NCBI GenBank assembly: GCA_965221145.1
Contig: OZ244877.1
Location: 3,224,001 to 3,288,000 of the forward strand
Length of the DNA: 64,000 nt
Direction of reading: 5' to 3'
Source of the DNA: Bin5 sp965221145
GTDB taxonomy: Bacteria > Chloroflexota > Anaerolineae > Caldilineales > Caldilineaceae
Shown here in pieces: positions 51,457-60,062 of the stretch. The first letter of the stretch is position 1, and each line of letters begins with the position of its first letter. The translations under genes were made by a program, and so were the position numbers. The notes under the pieces are model-generated. The model was not told the origin of the DNA. It did not search any database and was given only the letters and a program-made list of their open reading frames with translations.

Positions 51457-53007
51457 ATGAGTGACTGGTTACGTTGGCGCACGCTGGCCACCCCTGAAAA
51501 ATTGGCCGTTTTCTTTGAAGGGCGCTCGGTCAGCTATATGGAACTGGAGCGGCTGACCGACACGCTGGTCGCCGGACTGGTCGCGCGCGGCGTGCAGGCT
51601 GGAGATCGAGTTGCTGCCCACGCGGGAAACTCCGTCGATTCGATCGCGCTGATTCACGCGGTTGCGCGCCTGCGGGCGGTGTTCGTGCCCCTCAATACGC
51701 GGTTGACGGCAAGGGAGCGAAGCCGCCAGATCGACTTGGTCGAGCCGACGCTGCTCGTGGTTGACGACAACATTGGGGCAGAGGACGCTGCGGAGTTGAG
51801 CAAAGACCAGCACTCAACGATTTCGGCGAATTCCACGCCCGTACAGAAATCGCTGGATACCGTTGCGGTGTCCGAATTACGTCGTGCTGCTCCGCAGATC
51901 GACGGCGATGAACGAGAGCATTGTAGAGTATCATCCCGATTGACGAAACCGGAGATACAATCGATCATTTTCACGTCCGGCACGACCGGCACGCCCAAGG
52001 GAGTGGCGCTCAGTTTTGACAACCACTTCTGGAGCGCCACCGCCTCCGCCTACCGCCTGGGGCTGGACACGGCCGACCGCTGGCTCAGCTGTCTGCCCCT
52101 CTACCATGTCGGCGGGCTGGCGGTCGTCTTTCGCTCCTGCCTCTACGGCACGGCCATCGTACTGAAGCGCAGTTTCGAGCAGGAGGCGTTCCAGCGGAGC
52201 CTGCGCGACGACAGCGTGACGCTGGCCTCGCTCGTGCCGACGATGCTGCATCGGCTACTGCACAGTTCTCCGCGCTCAACCTGGCCGCACAGCTTGCGCA
52301 TGGTCCTGTTGGGCGGCGCCGCGGCCACGCCGGACCTTCTGCACGCGGCAGCAGAAGCAGGCGTCCCTGTCGCCCCAACCTACGGCCTGACCGAAGCCGC
52401 TTCGCAGGTTGCCACCGCGCTGCCTGCGGATGCGCGGCGCAAACCGGGCAGTGTGGGAAGGCCGCTCATGTTCACAGAGGTGCGCATCGCGGACGCAGAG
52501 GGACGCTGTCTTGACCAAGAGGAACACGGCGAGATACTTGTGCGCGGGCCGCAGGTGATGGCGGCCTACTATGGCAACCCGGACGCCACGCTCGCCGCTT
52601 TGCAGAACGGCTGGCTGCACACCGGCGACATGGGATATCTCGACGCTGAAGGCGAACTGTTTGTCGTGCAGCGGCGCGCCGACATGATCGTAAGTGGCGG
52701 CGAAAACATTTATCCTGCGGAGGTGGAATCAGTGTTGCGGGGCCATCCAGCTGTGGCCGACGTCTGTGTCGTCGGTCTGCCCGACGCCGAGTGGGGGCAA
52801 CGTTGCGCGGCCGCGGTCCTACTGCGCGCCGGGGAGACTCTAGGCCGTGCGGCCCTTCTGGCCTACAGCCGGACGCGCCTGGCCGGTTACAAGCAGCCTT
52901 CTGCCGGGCACATCCTCTTCGTCGAGGCGCTGCCCAAGACCGCCTCCGGGAAGATCGCTCGACGCGCGGTGGAGATGCTGTTGACGGACGGAGCGACCTC
53001 GCGCTAA
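51457..53007 (+). CDS. menE: o-succinylbenzoate-CoA ligase MenE
   Basis: A 516-aa ANL-superfamily adenylate-forming ligase activating o-succinylbenzoate for MenB. Motifs: P-loop-like IFTSGTTGTPKGVALSF; YGLTEAASQVATALP; GWLHTGDMGYLDAEGEL; MIVSGGENIYPAEVESVLRG; and the catalytic Lys in LPKTASGKIARRA. Assigned as MenE from operon context with menF, menD and menB. A short mid insertion with low complexity (STISANSTPVQKSLDT) is seen. menC and menA are not in the window. Confidence 0.9.
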   Translation: MSDWLRWRTLATPEKLAVFFEGRSVSYMELERLTDTLVAGLVARGVQAGDRVAAHAGNSVDSIALIHAVARLRAVFVPLNTRLTARERSRQIDLVEPTLLVVDDNIGAEDAAELSKDQHSTISANSTPVQKSLDTVAVSELRRAAPQIDGDEREHCRVSSRLTKPEIQSIIFTSGTTGTPKGVALSFDNHFWSATASAYRLGLDTADRWLSCLPLYHVGGLAVVFRSCLYGTAIVLKRSFEQEAFQRSLRDDSVTLASLVPTMLHRLLHSSPRSTWPHSLRMVLLGGAAATPDLLHAAAEAGVPVAPTYGLTEAASQVATALPADARRKPGSVGRPLMFTEVRIADAEGRCLDQEEHGEILVRGPQVMAAYYGNPDATLAALQNGWLHTGDMGYLDAEGELFVVQRRADMIVSGGENIYPAEVESVLRGHPAVADVCVVGLPDAEWGQRCAAAVLLRAGETLGRAALLAYSRTRLAGYKQPSAGHILFVEALPKTASGKIARRAVEMLLTDGATSR

Positions 53008-53090
53008 GCGGGCGTCCTCGCGGCATCCGACACGAATTTCAAATTAGACATGGACAGATAGCCCACCAGGAGATCGTTGGCGTAAACACT

Positions 53091-53693
53091 GAGTGCATCC
53101 GAGATTATTGCATATCCCCCTGGGTTTGAAGGTTCTTTGTATTGGCGTTGGCAATGAAACCCTCTCCGCAAAAAAACCTTCAAAATCGCGGCTGTCTCGC
53201 CGGCGCCCCGCGTAGCTGTCAAGATAGGGCCAGAAGCGCGCCAAATATCCTGGATACACCCCATCTGCCGAGCCTGTCACCTGCCAAATCTGAAGTGTTG
53301 TATAATACCTCTGTGCATCGGTCAGGCAATGCCACCGGCGCCAGCCTCCGTCAACCCAAAAGAACGTTTCATTTCGCATAGTAATCAAGGGGGGGGTAAA
53401 GCGGACAAAGCGGACATTTTTGCAAGAAATTTCCTGGAATCCACCCCCTGACAGCCCGCTCACACCGCGATTCCCGCGTCACCACCCAAAATCCGGGACC
53501 CGCACGAATGCGCTGCGCGCGCCCCAAAATGAAATCTCGTCCCCAGCTTTTTGGGGCTATCCGAATTTCTTAACTGGCGGGTGGGCGCGTCCTGATATGC
53601 TGGCAGATGCGCCTGCGCTTTAGTCAGAACCCATCCCCATGTCCCGTAAGCCACAATTCAGACAACGACTGCGCAAGTATACTGGATACACCC
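53091..53693 (+). mobile_element. Divergent non-autonomous repeat element, copy C (603 bp)
   Basis: Left end GAGTGCATCCGA (53091-53102) and right end CTGGATACACCC (53682-53693) correspond to the 12-bp ends of copies A and B. Flanks TAAACACT (53083-53090) and TAAACATT (53694-53701) look like an 8-bp target duplication with one change. Internal similarity is patchy: a block with TTGGCGTTGG and AAAACCTTCAAAAT corresponds to the left part of A/B, whereas the C-run with GTCCGCTTT units (53390-53416) is inverted. An open minus frame at 53044-53463 is not supported as a gene. It fills most of 53008-53743. Confidence 0.6.
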
Positions 53694-53708
53694 TAAACAT
53701 TTGGCTGG

Positions 53709-53736
53709 TTGACACACGGATGTTTGCCGTTAAGAT
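53709..53736 (+). promoter_or_regulatory. Promoter for brnT, near-leaderless
   Basis: TTGACA (53709-53714), 16-bp spacer, TAAGAT (53731-53736). The expected start of transcription is at or close to the ATG at 53744, so the first transcript may be leaderless. It lies just outside the right end of element C. Confidence 0.45.
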
Positions 53737-53743
53737 ATAGATA

Positions 53744-54016
53744 ATGGAAGAGAAGTATGAGTGGGATGAAAACAAGCGCCGCGGCAACCTAGCTAAACAT
53801 GAGATCGATTTCAATACCGCCAGCGAGTTTGACTGGGATACAGCGTTATTTGTGCCGGACAACCGAAGTGGTGAACGTCGCATTGTAGCATATGGTTTTA
53901 TAGGGAAGCGGCTCCACGTGATTGTGCATACCGAACGCGAAGACAGAAGGCGAATCATCAGTTTACGCAAAGCCAACGCGCGGGAGGTGAGGCGATATGA
54001 ACAGGAACAAGGATAG
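53744..54016 (+). CDS. brnT: BrnT-family toxin
   Basis: A 90-aa RelE-like ribonuclease toxin of the BrnT (DUF497) family. Conserved features: YEWDENKRRGNLAKHEIDFNTASE at the N-terminus; ERRIVAYGFIGKRLHVIVHTERED in the middle; RRIISLRKANAREVRRYEQE at the end, with the catalytic basic and aromatic residues of the family. Its stop overlaps the next gene by 20 bp, as expected for a toxin-antitoxin operon. The partner is unusual (see 53997). Low GC relative to the men genes. Confidence 0.9.
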   Translation: MEEKYEWDENKRRGNLAKHEIDFNTASEFDWDTALFVPDNRSGERRIVAYGFIGKRLHVIVHTEREDRRRIISLRKANAREVRRYEQEQG

Positions 54017-54869
54017 CGGAAGGACATTTGAAGAGATTGCGGCCCAGGAGGGCGAAGAGGCTGCGATCCAGGCCGGCATAGAGGCCGACCCGGACGCCTT
54101 TGAGTTGGATGCCGACTGGTTTCGCCATGCGATCCCCGCGCGGGAGTTCATTCCGTACACCAGAGCGTCCTACTCATGGATCTCTTCTGACGACCGCGCA
54201 AACTTTGAGCTATTCGTTGATAGGATGCTCGTTGCTATAGGTCAAGTTTCAGAAAATCGCGATCGGTTCTCTGTAACTTCCGTCCTTGACGAAACGACGC
54301 ATTCTTTTCATACGATGCGGGACACGAAAAGCTGGGCGGTTGAGCATTTTGATTTTCACAACGCCTTGGCGGATCTTCCACCCACATCTACTTCCAGGGC
54401 ATCCTTTTCTTGGCTCTCCTCCGACGACCGTACGAACTTCCAGATTCTTGTAGATGGGACGCTCGTTGCACAAGGAAAGGTCGCGGAGAAGCGTGATCTG
54501 TTTTCTATCGTTTCCCAGTTGAACGGAACTGCACGTTCATTTCGTACCATGCAGGCTGCCAAGAATTGGGCCTTCGAGCACTTCGATTCGATTCGTCTCT
54601 CGCAAACCGCCTCAAACAATGCTAAGCTCAGGGCCACCTTTGCCTGGATTTCTTCAAATGACCGCGAGAAATTCCGGTTATTTGTTGATAAGATGCTAGT
54701 TGCCGAAGGACAGGTCAGTGAAGAGCGTGAACTATTCTCGCTGCTCTCCCGATTGGACGGAACGCGGCATTCGTTTCGCACGATGGTGGCAGCTAGGAAA
54801 TGGGCTATTGAGCACTACAGTTCCGTCCATCTGGCCATTGAAAAAGACTACATTCTTGACGTCAAATAA
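53997..54869 (+). CDS. BrnT partner with three 78-residue repeats
   Basis: A 290-aa protein overlapping brnT by 20 bp. Residues 1-50 (TFEEIAAQEGEEAAIQAGIEADPDAFEL...) are acidic and resemble the N-terminus of BrnA-like antitoxins. The rest consists of three repeats starting at Arg56, Arg134 and Arg212, an exact 78-residue period. Each has the pattern RASxSWxSSDDRxNF, LVAxGxV, RDxFSxxSxLDGTxxSFRTM and AAKxWAxEHF. No family is recognised for the repeats. A ribbon-helix-helix as in usual BrnA is not evident. It may neutralise the toxin, or be a separate fused sensor. Function inferred only from position. Confidence 0.7.
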   Translation: MNRNKDSGRTFEEIAAQEGEEAAIQAGIEADPDAFELDADWFRHAIPAREFIPYTRASYSWISSDDRANFELFVDRMLVAIGQVSENRDRFSVTSVLDETTHSFHTMRDTKSWAVEHFDFHNALADLPPTSTSRASFSWLSSDDRTNFQILVDGTLVAQGKVAEKRDLFSIVSQLNGTARSFRTMQAAKNWAFEHFDSIRLSQTASNNAKLRATFAWISSNDREKFRLFVDKMLVAEGQVSEERELFSLLSRLDGTRHSFRTMVAARKWAIEHYSSVHLAIEKDYILDVK

Positions 54870-54881
54870 GGACACGTAGAT

Positions 54882-55769
54882 ATGATCACGCAACAACAGA
54901 TCGATTTCTTCGCTGAGAACGGCTACTTGCGCTACGGCCAGGTGTTGGAGATGGACGAGGTAGAGACGCTGCGCGCGGCCCTGGACAATGTGATCGCCAT
55001 CGAAAGGGCAGGCGGCGACGACTCGGAAGTGGAGTTCGGGTTCGGGCACAGGCGCGGCGAGGCAATGACGAAAGAAGCAGTGGCGAACGAGGCAATGGCG
55101 GCAAAGCCGCGAGTGATCACTCAGTACGTCAATATGTTTAAGCGGGAGCCGTCCTATGAGCGGCTGCTTCACCACCCGGTGATTTCCGGCGTGGCGGGCG
55201 CCCTATTGAACGCGCCCAGAGTGCGGCTTTGGCACGACCAGATCATCTCCAAGCCGCCGGCGGACAACGGCCATTTCCGCTTTCACCAGGATTTCTACAA
55301 CTGGCCGCTGCGGGAGCCGCGCATTGTAACCTGCTGGCTGGCTCTGGATGATGCCACGGCGGAAAACGGCTGCATGCACGTGGTGCCTGGCAGCCACAGG
55401 GATCCCCGTTTCGGCCTGGAGTCATACGCCGCGGAGTTGGAAGCGCGGGCGGCGGTAGAAGCCGAGGGGCGAGAGCCGGAGGAGTCGGTGCGGCAGAAGA
55501 TGGCTTACGAACCGGCCTCGATCGGGCGCCCGGTGGAACTCAAGGCCGGTGAGTGCATGTTCCACGACTGCCTCAACTTCCACGCCACGCCCGCCAACGT
55601 GACCGAGCGGCAGCGCCGCGCGCACATCATGATTTTTGTGGCTGATGGCGTGCGGGTCAAACTGGAGCAGGCGCCAAGCCATCCTCTGATTCCGAACTTC
55701 ACGGTGAAAGACGGCGAAGAACTGGCGGGCGAGGGGTTCCCGCTTTCGCAGCCGGAAATCTGGCGTTGA
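54882..55769 (+). CDS. Phytanoyl-CoA dioxygenase-family protein
   Basis: A 295-aa Fe(II)/2-oxoglutarate-dependent oxygenase. Metal ligands: His and Asp in FRFHQDFYNWPL and the distal His in FHDCLNFHATPANVTERQRRAH, with Arg for 2-oxoglutarate binding. TCWLALDDATAENGCMHVVPGSHRD is the central double-stranded beta-helix motif. Starts 13 bp after the repeat protein, so it may be in the same transcript. Substrate unknown; many such genes occur in Chloroflexota and marine bacteria. Confidence 0.9.
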   Translation: MITQQQIDFFAENGYLRYGQVLEMDEVETLRAALDNVIAIERAGGDDSEVEFGFGHRRGEAMTKEAVANEAMAAKPRVITQYVNMFKREPSYERLLHHPVISGVAGALLNAPRVRLWHDQIISKPPADNGHFRFHQDFYNWPLREPRIVTCWLALDDATAENGCMHVVPGSHRDPRFGLESYAAELEARAAVEAEGREPEESVRQKMAYEPASIGRPVELKAGECMFHDCLNFHATPANVTERQRRAHIMIFVADGVRVKLEQAPSHPLIPNFTVKDGEELAGEGFPLSQPEIWR

Positions 55770-55879
55770 AAAGGTACCTGTCACAACTGATCCGCGGATT
55801 GGCCGTCGACGGGCGCGCCAGGTAGACATGCCTGCTTGAGGGCGGAGATTGGGACGCGATTGGTTCAGAGACCTTGTTG

Positions 55880-56716
55880 ATGACCTCGCCGAACACTTAC
55901 AATCTGCACAGTTGGGGCAGACCCTCGGCCCCGACCGTCCTGCTCGTGCATGGTTTCACCGGTCATGGGAGGAGTTGGACTGAGGCGGGGCAGACGTTCG
56001 CCGCGGCCGGCAATCGCGTCCTGGCCCCGGACCTCCTCGGCCACGGCCGCTCGCCTGCCCCGGCTGATCCGAAGCGCTACGCGATGGCTCACGCCGCGGC
56101 CGACCTGAATGCGCTATTGAAATGTTCCTCCGACGGGACCATCAATCTGCTGGGCTACTCGATGGGAGGGCGGCTGGCGCTCTATTTTGCGCTCACCTAC
56201 CCCGAGCGGGTGCGGTCGTTGACGCTGGTGAGCGCATCGCCGGGGCTGGCTTCGGCGACCGAACGGGCCGAGCGCCGCCAACGGGACAACGCGCTTGCCA
56301 CACAGATTGAGCGGGATGGTATCGCCGCATTCGTTGACTACTGGGCGTCCCTCCCCTTGTGGAAGAGCCAGCGACTTCGCCTGTCCGCGCAGCAACGCCG
56401 AGAGCTGCGAACACAACGCCTGCAGAACCGGCCCGGCGGCTTGGCCAACAGTCTGCGAGGGATGGGCGCCGGCGCTCAGCCCAATCTACAACCCCGCTTG
56501 CCCTCTTTGACCGTGCCCACTCTTCTGCTCGCGGGCGGCGACGACGCGAAGTTCGTTGCCATCAACCGACAGATGGCGCAACAAATCCCCAACGTCCGCC
56601 TGGTCATCCTTCCAGAGACCGGGCACGCCATCCACCTGGAACGGCCAGGGGCCTTTGCGCGCACGGTTCTCAGCTTCTGGCAGTCGCCTGACAGTTCCCT
56701 GCCGACAGAGCCGTGA
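55880..56716 (+). CDS. menH: MenH, SHCHC synthase (alpha/beta hydrolase)
   Basis: A 278-aa alpha/beta hydrolase, ATG at 55880. Oxyanion region VLLVHGFTGHGRSW; DLLGHGRSPAP; nucleophile Ser in LLGYSMGGRLALYFAL; Asp in GGDDAKFVAINRQM; His in PETGHAIHLERP. The block SASPGLASATERAERRQRDNALA followed by GLANSLRGMGAGAQPNL matches MenH, which removes pyruvate from the MenD product. Completes most of the menaquinone set but is separated from menE by 2.9 kb containing the toxin-antitoxin pair and oxygenase. Gene call good, MenH assignment likely. Confidence 0.85.
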   Translation: MTSPNTYNLHSWGRPSAPTVLLVHGFTGHGRSWTEAGQTFAAAGNRVLAPDLLGHGRSPAPADPKRYAMAHAAADLNALLKCSSDGTINLLGYSMGGRLALYFALTYPERVRSLTLVSASPGLASATERAERRQRDNALATQIERDGIAAFVDYWASLPLWKSQRLRLSAQQRRELRTQRLQNRPGGLANSLRGMGAGAQPNLQPRLPSLTVPTLLLAGGDDAKFVAINRQMAQQIPNVRLVILPETGHAIHLERPGAFARTVLSFWQSPDSSLPTEP

Positions 56717-56851
56717 ACGACAAATCGCTGGAGGCGAGTCAGACGGATCAAGGGCTGAATTGAGCCTTTGCGCCTTGCGCGGTTATAATGGCACTACACG
56801 ATGGGCGGAGACGCAGAGATTCCTGTTGCCCAGCTCACACACGGAAAGTAT

Positions 56852-57832
56852 ATGGACCGAAAACGGCTGGGCATTCAGTTCCTCTGGTCGCTGCTGCTTG
56901 CATTGTTGGTGTACATGGCGCTGATTCTCTATGGTGACTGGCGGCAGTTGTCCGCGCGGCTGGCTGACTTCCCCTGGATGTGGCTGCCGCCGGCGCTGGG
57001 GCTGACCCTGGTGAACTTCGGCGTTCGCTTGCTCAAGTGGCACTGGTATTTGCGGCTGATCAAGGCCCCAATCAGTTTCGATCAGAGTGCGCGTATCTAC
57101 GGCGTCAGCTTTCTGTTGATGATGACGCCGGGGAAAGTGGGCGAGTTTTTGCGGGCGTTCATGGTGCGTAATGTGACCGGCGTACCCGTCTCCGTTGTCG
57201 CGCCGGTTGTGCTGGCGGAGCGGATGACCGACGGGCTGGCGATGATCCTGCTGGCCGGGATTGGCCTGCTGGCAATTGATGATGCGGCGATCCGACTGGC
57301 GGCGTCGGCAGCGCTCTTGGTGATCATCGCGATCATCGTTGGAATTCAGATTCGGCCGCTGGCGCTTTGGGGCCTGGCTTTGGGCCACCGCCTCCCACTG
57401 GTGCGTCGCTTTGCCGACAAGCTGGCCGCGTTTTACGAGAGCAGTTACCACATTTTGCAACCCAAGTACCTGCTGATTTCGGTGCTCGTCGGCCTTGTTA
57501 GTTGGGCGAGTCAGGGACTGGCATTCTACTTGGTAATGCTAGGCTTCGGCGTGGCCGCGGGCTTCGACTCGATGTTGACGTCGGTTTCGATCTTCAACAT
57601 CAGCACCGTTGTCGGCGCGGTCGTGGCGACGCCCGGCGGCCTGGGCGGCGTGGAAGGCTCGCTGGCCGCGCTCAGTACGCAACTCCTGATGTTGACCCGC
57701 TCGGCAGCCGTGGCCGCGGCGCTGCTCATCCGTTTTCTCACTCTCTGGTTCGGCATCGCCATCGGCCTCGTCAGTCTGGCGTTATGGCGCCACCTGCTGA
57801 CGAATCAAGTTGAATCGAGGACTGAGGAATAA
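56852..57832 (+). CDS. Lysylphosphatidylglycerol synthase TM-domain/UPF0104 flippase-like protein
   Basis: A 326-aa protein with about eight hydrophobic segments, start at 56852 (MDRKRLGIQFLWSL) after CACGGAAAGTAT. Conserved pieces: RIYGVSFLLMMTPGKVGEFLRAFMVRN, VAPVVLAERMTDGLAMILLAGIGL, and NISTVVGAVVATPGGLGGVEGSL. The MTPGK...GE motif is characteristic of this family, which includes flippase domains of lipid-modifying proteins. No attached synthetase domain. Membrane located; lipid substrate unknown. Confidence 0.85.
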   Translation: MDRKRLGIQFLWSLLLALLVYMALILYGDWRQLSARLADFPWMWLPPALGLTLVNFGVRLLKWHWYLRLIKAPISFDQSARIYGVSFLLMMTPGKVGEFLRAFMVRNVTGVPVSVVAPVVLAERMTDGLAMILLAGIGLLAIDDAAIRLAASAALLVIIAIIVGIQIRPLALWGLALGHRLPLVRRFADKLAAFYESSYHILQPKYLLISVLVGLVSWASQGLAFYLVMLGFGVAAGFDSMLTSVSIFNISTVVGAVVATPGGLGGVEGSLAALSTQLLMLTRSAAVAAALLIRFLTLWFGIAIGLVSLALWRHLLTNQVESRTEE

Positions 57833-57887
57833 GATATGAGAGGGGCGAACAATGTTCTCTCCCCTCTCCCAACTACACCTTAGCGCA

Positions 57888-58601
57888 ATGTGGAAAGTCG
57901 ACCTGCACTCACATACGATCTACAGTAAGGATTGCCTTACGCGCCCGGAGGCCGCGATCGCCCGCGCCCGCAGTATCGGTCTGGACAAGTTGGCGATCAC
58001 CGAACACGATAACCTGGCCGGGGCATTGCGGGCCAAGGCGTTGGCGCCCGATCTGATCATCGTCGGCGAGGAGATTATGACGACGCACGGTGAACTGATC
58101 GCCTATTTCGTTCAGGAGGAGGTGCCGCGCGGTCTTTCGCCCCTGGAGACAGTTCGGCGGCTACGCGAACAGGGCGCGATGATCTCAATTCCCCATCCCC
58201 TGGACTCTTTGCGCGGGTCGGCGATGGGGATGGCGAACGTGTTGGAGGTCATTGATCAAGTGGACGCGCTGGAGGTGCGCAACGCCCGCTGCGTGCGCCC
58301 GCAAGACAATCTGGCTGCGTTGGCGTTGGCGCAACAACACGGCCTGCTGACCACCGCCGGCAGCGACGCGCACATCCCGTTCGAGTTGGGACATTGCTAC
58401 GTCGAGATGCCGCCCTTTGAAGACGACGCGGAGTCGTTCATCGACGCGCTAAAGCTGGCTAAGCCGATGGGCAAGGAAAGTCCGTTCTGGCCCCATCTGA
58501 TGAGCACCTGGGCGAAATGGCGCAAACGCATCCGGCCGGTTGCCTACGGCGGTATGCACCATTCGTATCCGAAGCGGGGATCTGCAAGAAGTAAGAAGTG
58601 A
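57888..58601 (+). CDS. PHP-domain phosphoesterase
   Basis: A 237-aa protein; start at 57888 (MWKVDLHSHTIYSKD) is chosen as the first residue of the PHP fold; a longer frame begins at 57852. Metal-binding motifs: DLHSHT, ITEHDNLAG, GEEIMTTHGELIAYF, ISIPHPLDSLRG and AGSDAHIPFELGHCYVEMP. Members of this family hydrolyse phosphate esters or 3'-5' oligonucleotides. C-terminal basic tail (KRIRPVAYGGMHHSYPKRGSARSKK). Converges with the 58617 gene. Confidence 0.88.
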   Translation: MWKVDLHSHTIYSKDCLTRPEAAIARARSIGLDKLAITEHDNLAGALRAKALAPDLIIVGEEIMTTHGELIAYFVQEEVPRGLSPLETVRRLREQGAMISIPHPLDSLRGSAMGMANVLEVIDQVDALEVRNARCVRPQDNLAALALAQQHGLLTTAGSDAHIPFELGHCYVEMPPFEDDAESFIDALKLAKPMGKESPFWPHLMSTWAKWRKRIRPVAYGGMHHSYPKRGSARSKK

Positions 58602-58616
58602 AGGAGCTCTCTCTCC

Positions 58617-59978
58617 TCAGTCCTCTCCACTCTCGCCTCGTCCCTCAGCTTTAGGTCTGTGGAAATACTGCTCCACCTCGGCGAAATCCTCTGGCGGCAG
58701 CAGGTCGCGGAAAAAATACCAGTTGAAGACGGCGAGTTTGTTATCCTGAAGGGAAGCGCGCAGCAGTTCGAGCGCATGGCGCAAATTGCGGTGAAGATGC
58801 TCTTTGTTGCCTGCCATGCCCCAGCCCAGCGCGGCCAGCCCCAACACGAGCGGATCGCGCTGCGTATCCGGTTGCCCCAGCAGGTTCAGAGCGACCTGCA
58901 AACCCTTCCGGCCCTCATCGGCAAGGGAACCTTGGCTGTCGCCGTCGCTGGAGCCATCTGCGTCCTGCGACGGCGTGTTTTCCGCCTCGGCCTGGGAGGC
59001 AAGCTGAGGCGCGTCCAGATAGTAATGGGACAGGATCCAGTCACCAACCGAGGGGAGCGTCACCTTGTCGAGAGAGATCTGCGCCACCTGCTTCCATTCC
59101 GTTCCAGCCCCCTGCCGGTCGCCATCATAGAAGCCGGACAGCCCGCGCCAGAACCCCTGCGAGGCGGTCGACTTTTCGCGGTTGAGCGCCCGTTGCGCGA
59201 GTCGGCTCTGTCGGTTGACCACCAGCGGTCGATAGAGCAGGTGCCAGCGTTCGCTATACGCGTCGGATAGTTTTGTGGCTGTGCCAAACGCATCGACCGC
59301 CTTCTGCCACCGCCCCTTTTCCAGCTCCAGGCTGGCGGTCAAGAAGTGCATAAGCGCAAGCTGAAGAGATATCTGATCGCTGCTCCCTTCACCAGCTAAT
59401 GTCTCTTTGACCTCGAGTTGAGTGCGCTCATCTGTAAGGTCCAACTCTTGGAGACCTCTATCCTGAAAGCGCCCCTCCAGCTTTCGCAGAAGCGAAAGCC
59501 TCACCCCGTCCGCCTCGTCGAACTTGTGGGCGTCGATCAGGATGGAGAAGAGCAGCCAACGCAACTCCACCTCAAACGGCAGCTTATCAACTTCGGGGCG
59601 CACGATCTCGGCCGCTTCCTCGTGGCGGCCTTGCCACCAGAAGGCACGCGCCTGGTTTTCGCGCCACAGTGACTGGGCGTCATCACCCAAAAGGTTGAGA
59701 ACGTCATCATCGGCGGCCGCCATCTCATCGAGACGGTTGCGTCTGGCAAAGTGGGATTGCAGGCCGAGCATACTCTGTTCCAGGATCGTCTGCAACCTGA
59801 AATCCTGGGCGAAGCGACGCGCTTCCGGCAACCTGGACAGGCGCTCCATGAGGTAGTTGAACTTGTCGAGCGCTTCGTCGTTGCCCTGTCGGGACAAGGC
59901 CAGTGCTTCGGATTGCAGCGCTTCCCAGGAGCCTTTCAGCGCCGGCGCGCTGCCCTCTCTGCCTGTGGGCATGGTCAT
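58617..59978 (-). CDS. TPR-like helical protein of unknown function
   Basis: A 453-aa mainly helical protein with tetratricopeptide-like segments (WRENQARAFWWQGRHEEAAEIVRPEV, ALMHFLTASLELEKGRWQKAVDAFGTATKL). A low-complexity acidic insert (AENTPSQDADGSSDGDSQGSLADEG) divides it. It has no signal sequence. It lies 84 bp downstream of the chlI/chlD gene on the same strand and may be co-transcribed. No specific function recognised; protein-binding scaffold is plausible. Confidence 0.72.
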   Translation of the reverse strand: MTMPTGREGSAPALKGSWEALQSEALALSRQGNDEALDKFNYLMERLSRLPEARRFAQDFRLQTILEQSMLGLQSHFARRNRLDEMAAADDDVLNLLGDDAQSLWRENQARAFWWQGRHEEAAEIVRPEVDKLPFEVELRWLLFSILIDAHKFDEADGVRLSLLRKLEGRFQDRGLQELDLTDERTQLEVKETLAGEGSSDQISLQLALMHFLTASLELEKGRWQKAVDAFGTATKLSDAYSERWHLLYRPLVVNRQSRLAQRALNREKSTASQGFWRGLSGFYDGDRQGAGTEWKQVAQISLDKVTLPSVGDWILSHYYLDAPQLASQAEAENTPSQDADGSSDGDSQGSLADEGRKGLQVALNLLGQPDTQRDPLVLGLAALGWGMAGNKEHLHRNLRHALELLRASLQDNKLAVFNWYFFRDLLPPEDFAEVEQYFHRPKAEGRGESGED

Positions 59979-60062
59979 CTGTGTTTGCTCACTATGCGAA
60001 ATCGTTGAATGCTGGCCCTTCTGGTTCAGCGATGCCGGCGCCCGTCTGAACTCCGAGATCCC

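Noticed and set aside
53044..53463. A 139-codon minus-strand frame inside element C
   Set aside because: It crosses element parts with no family match and runs into the inverted block; other copies lack an equivalent intact frame.
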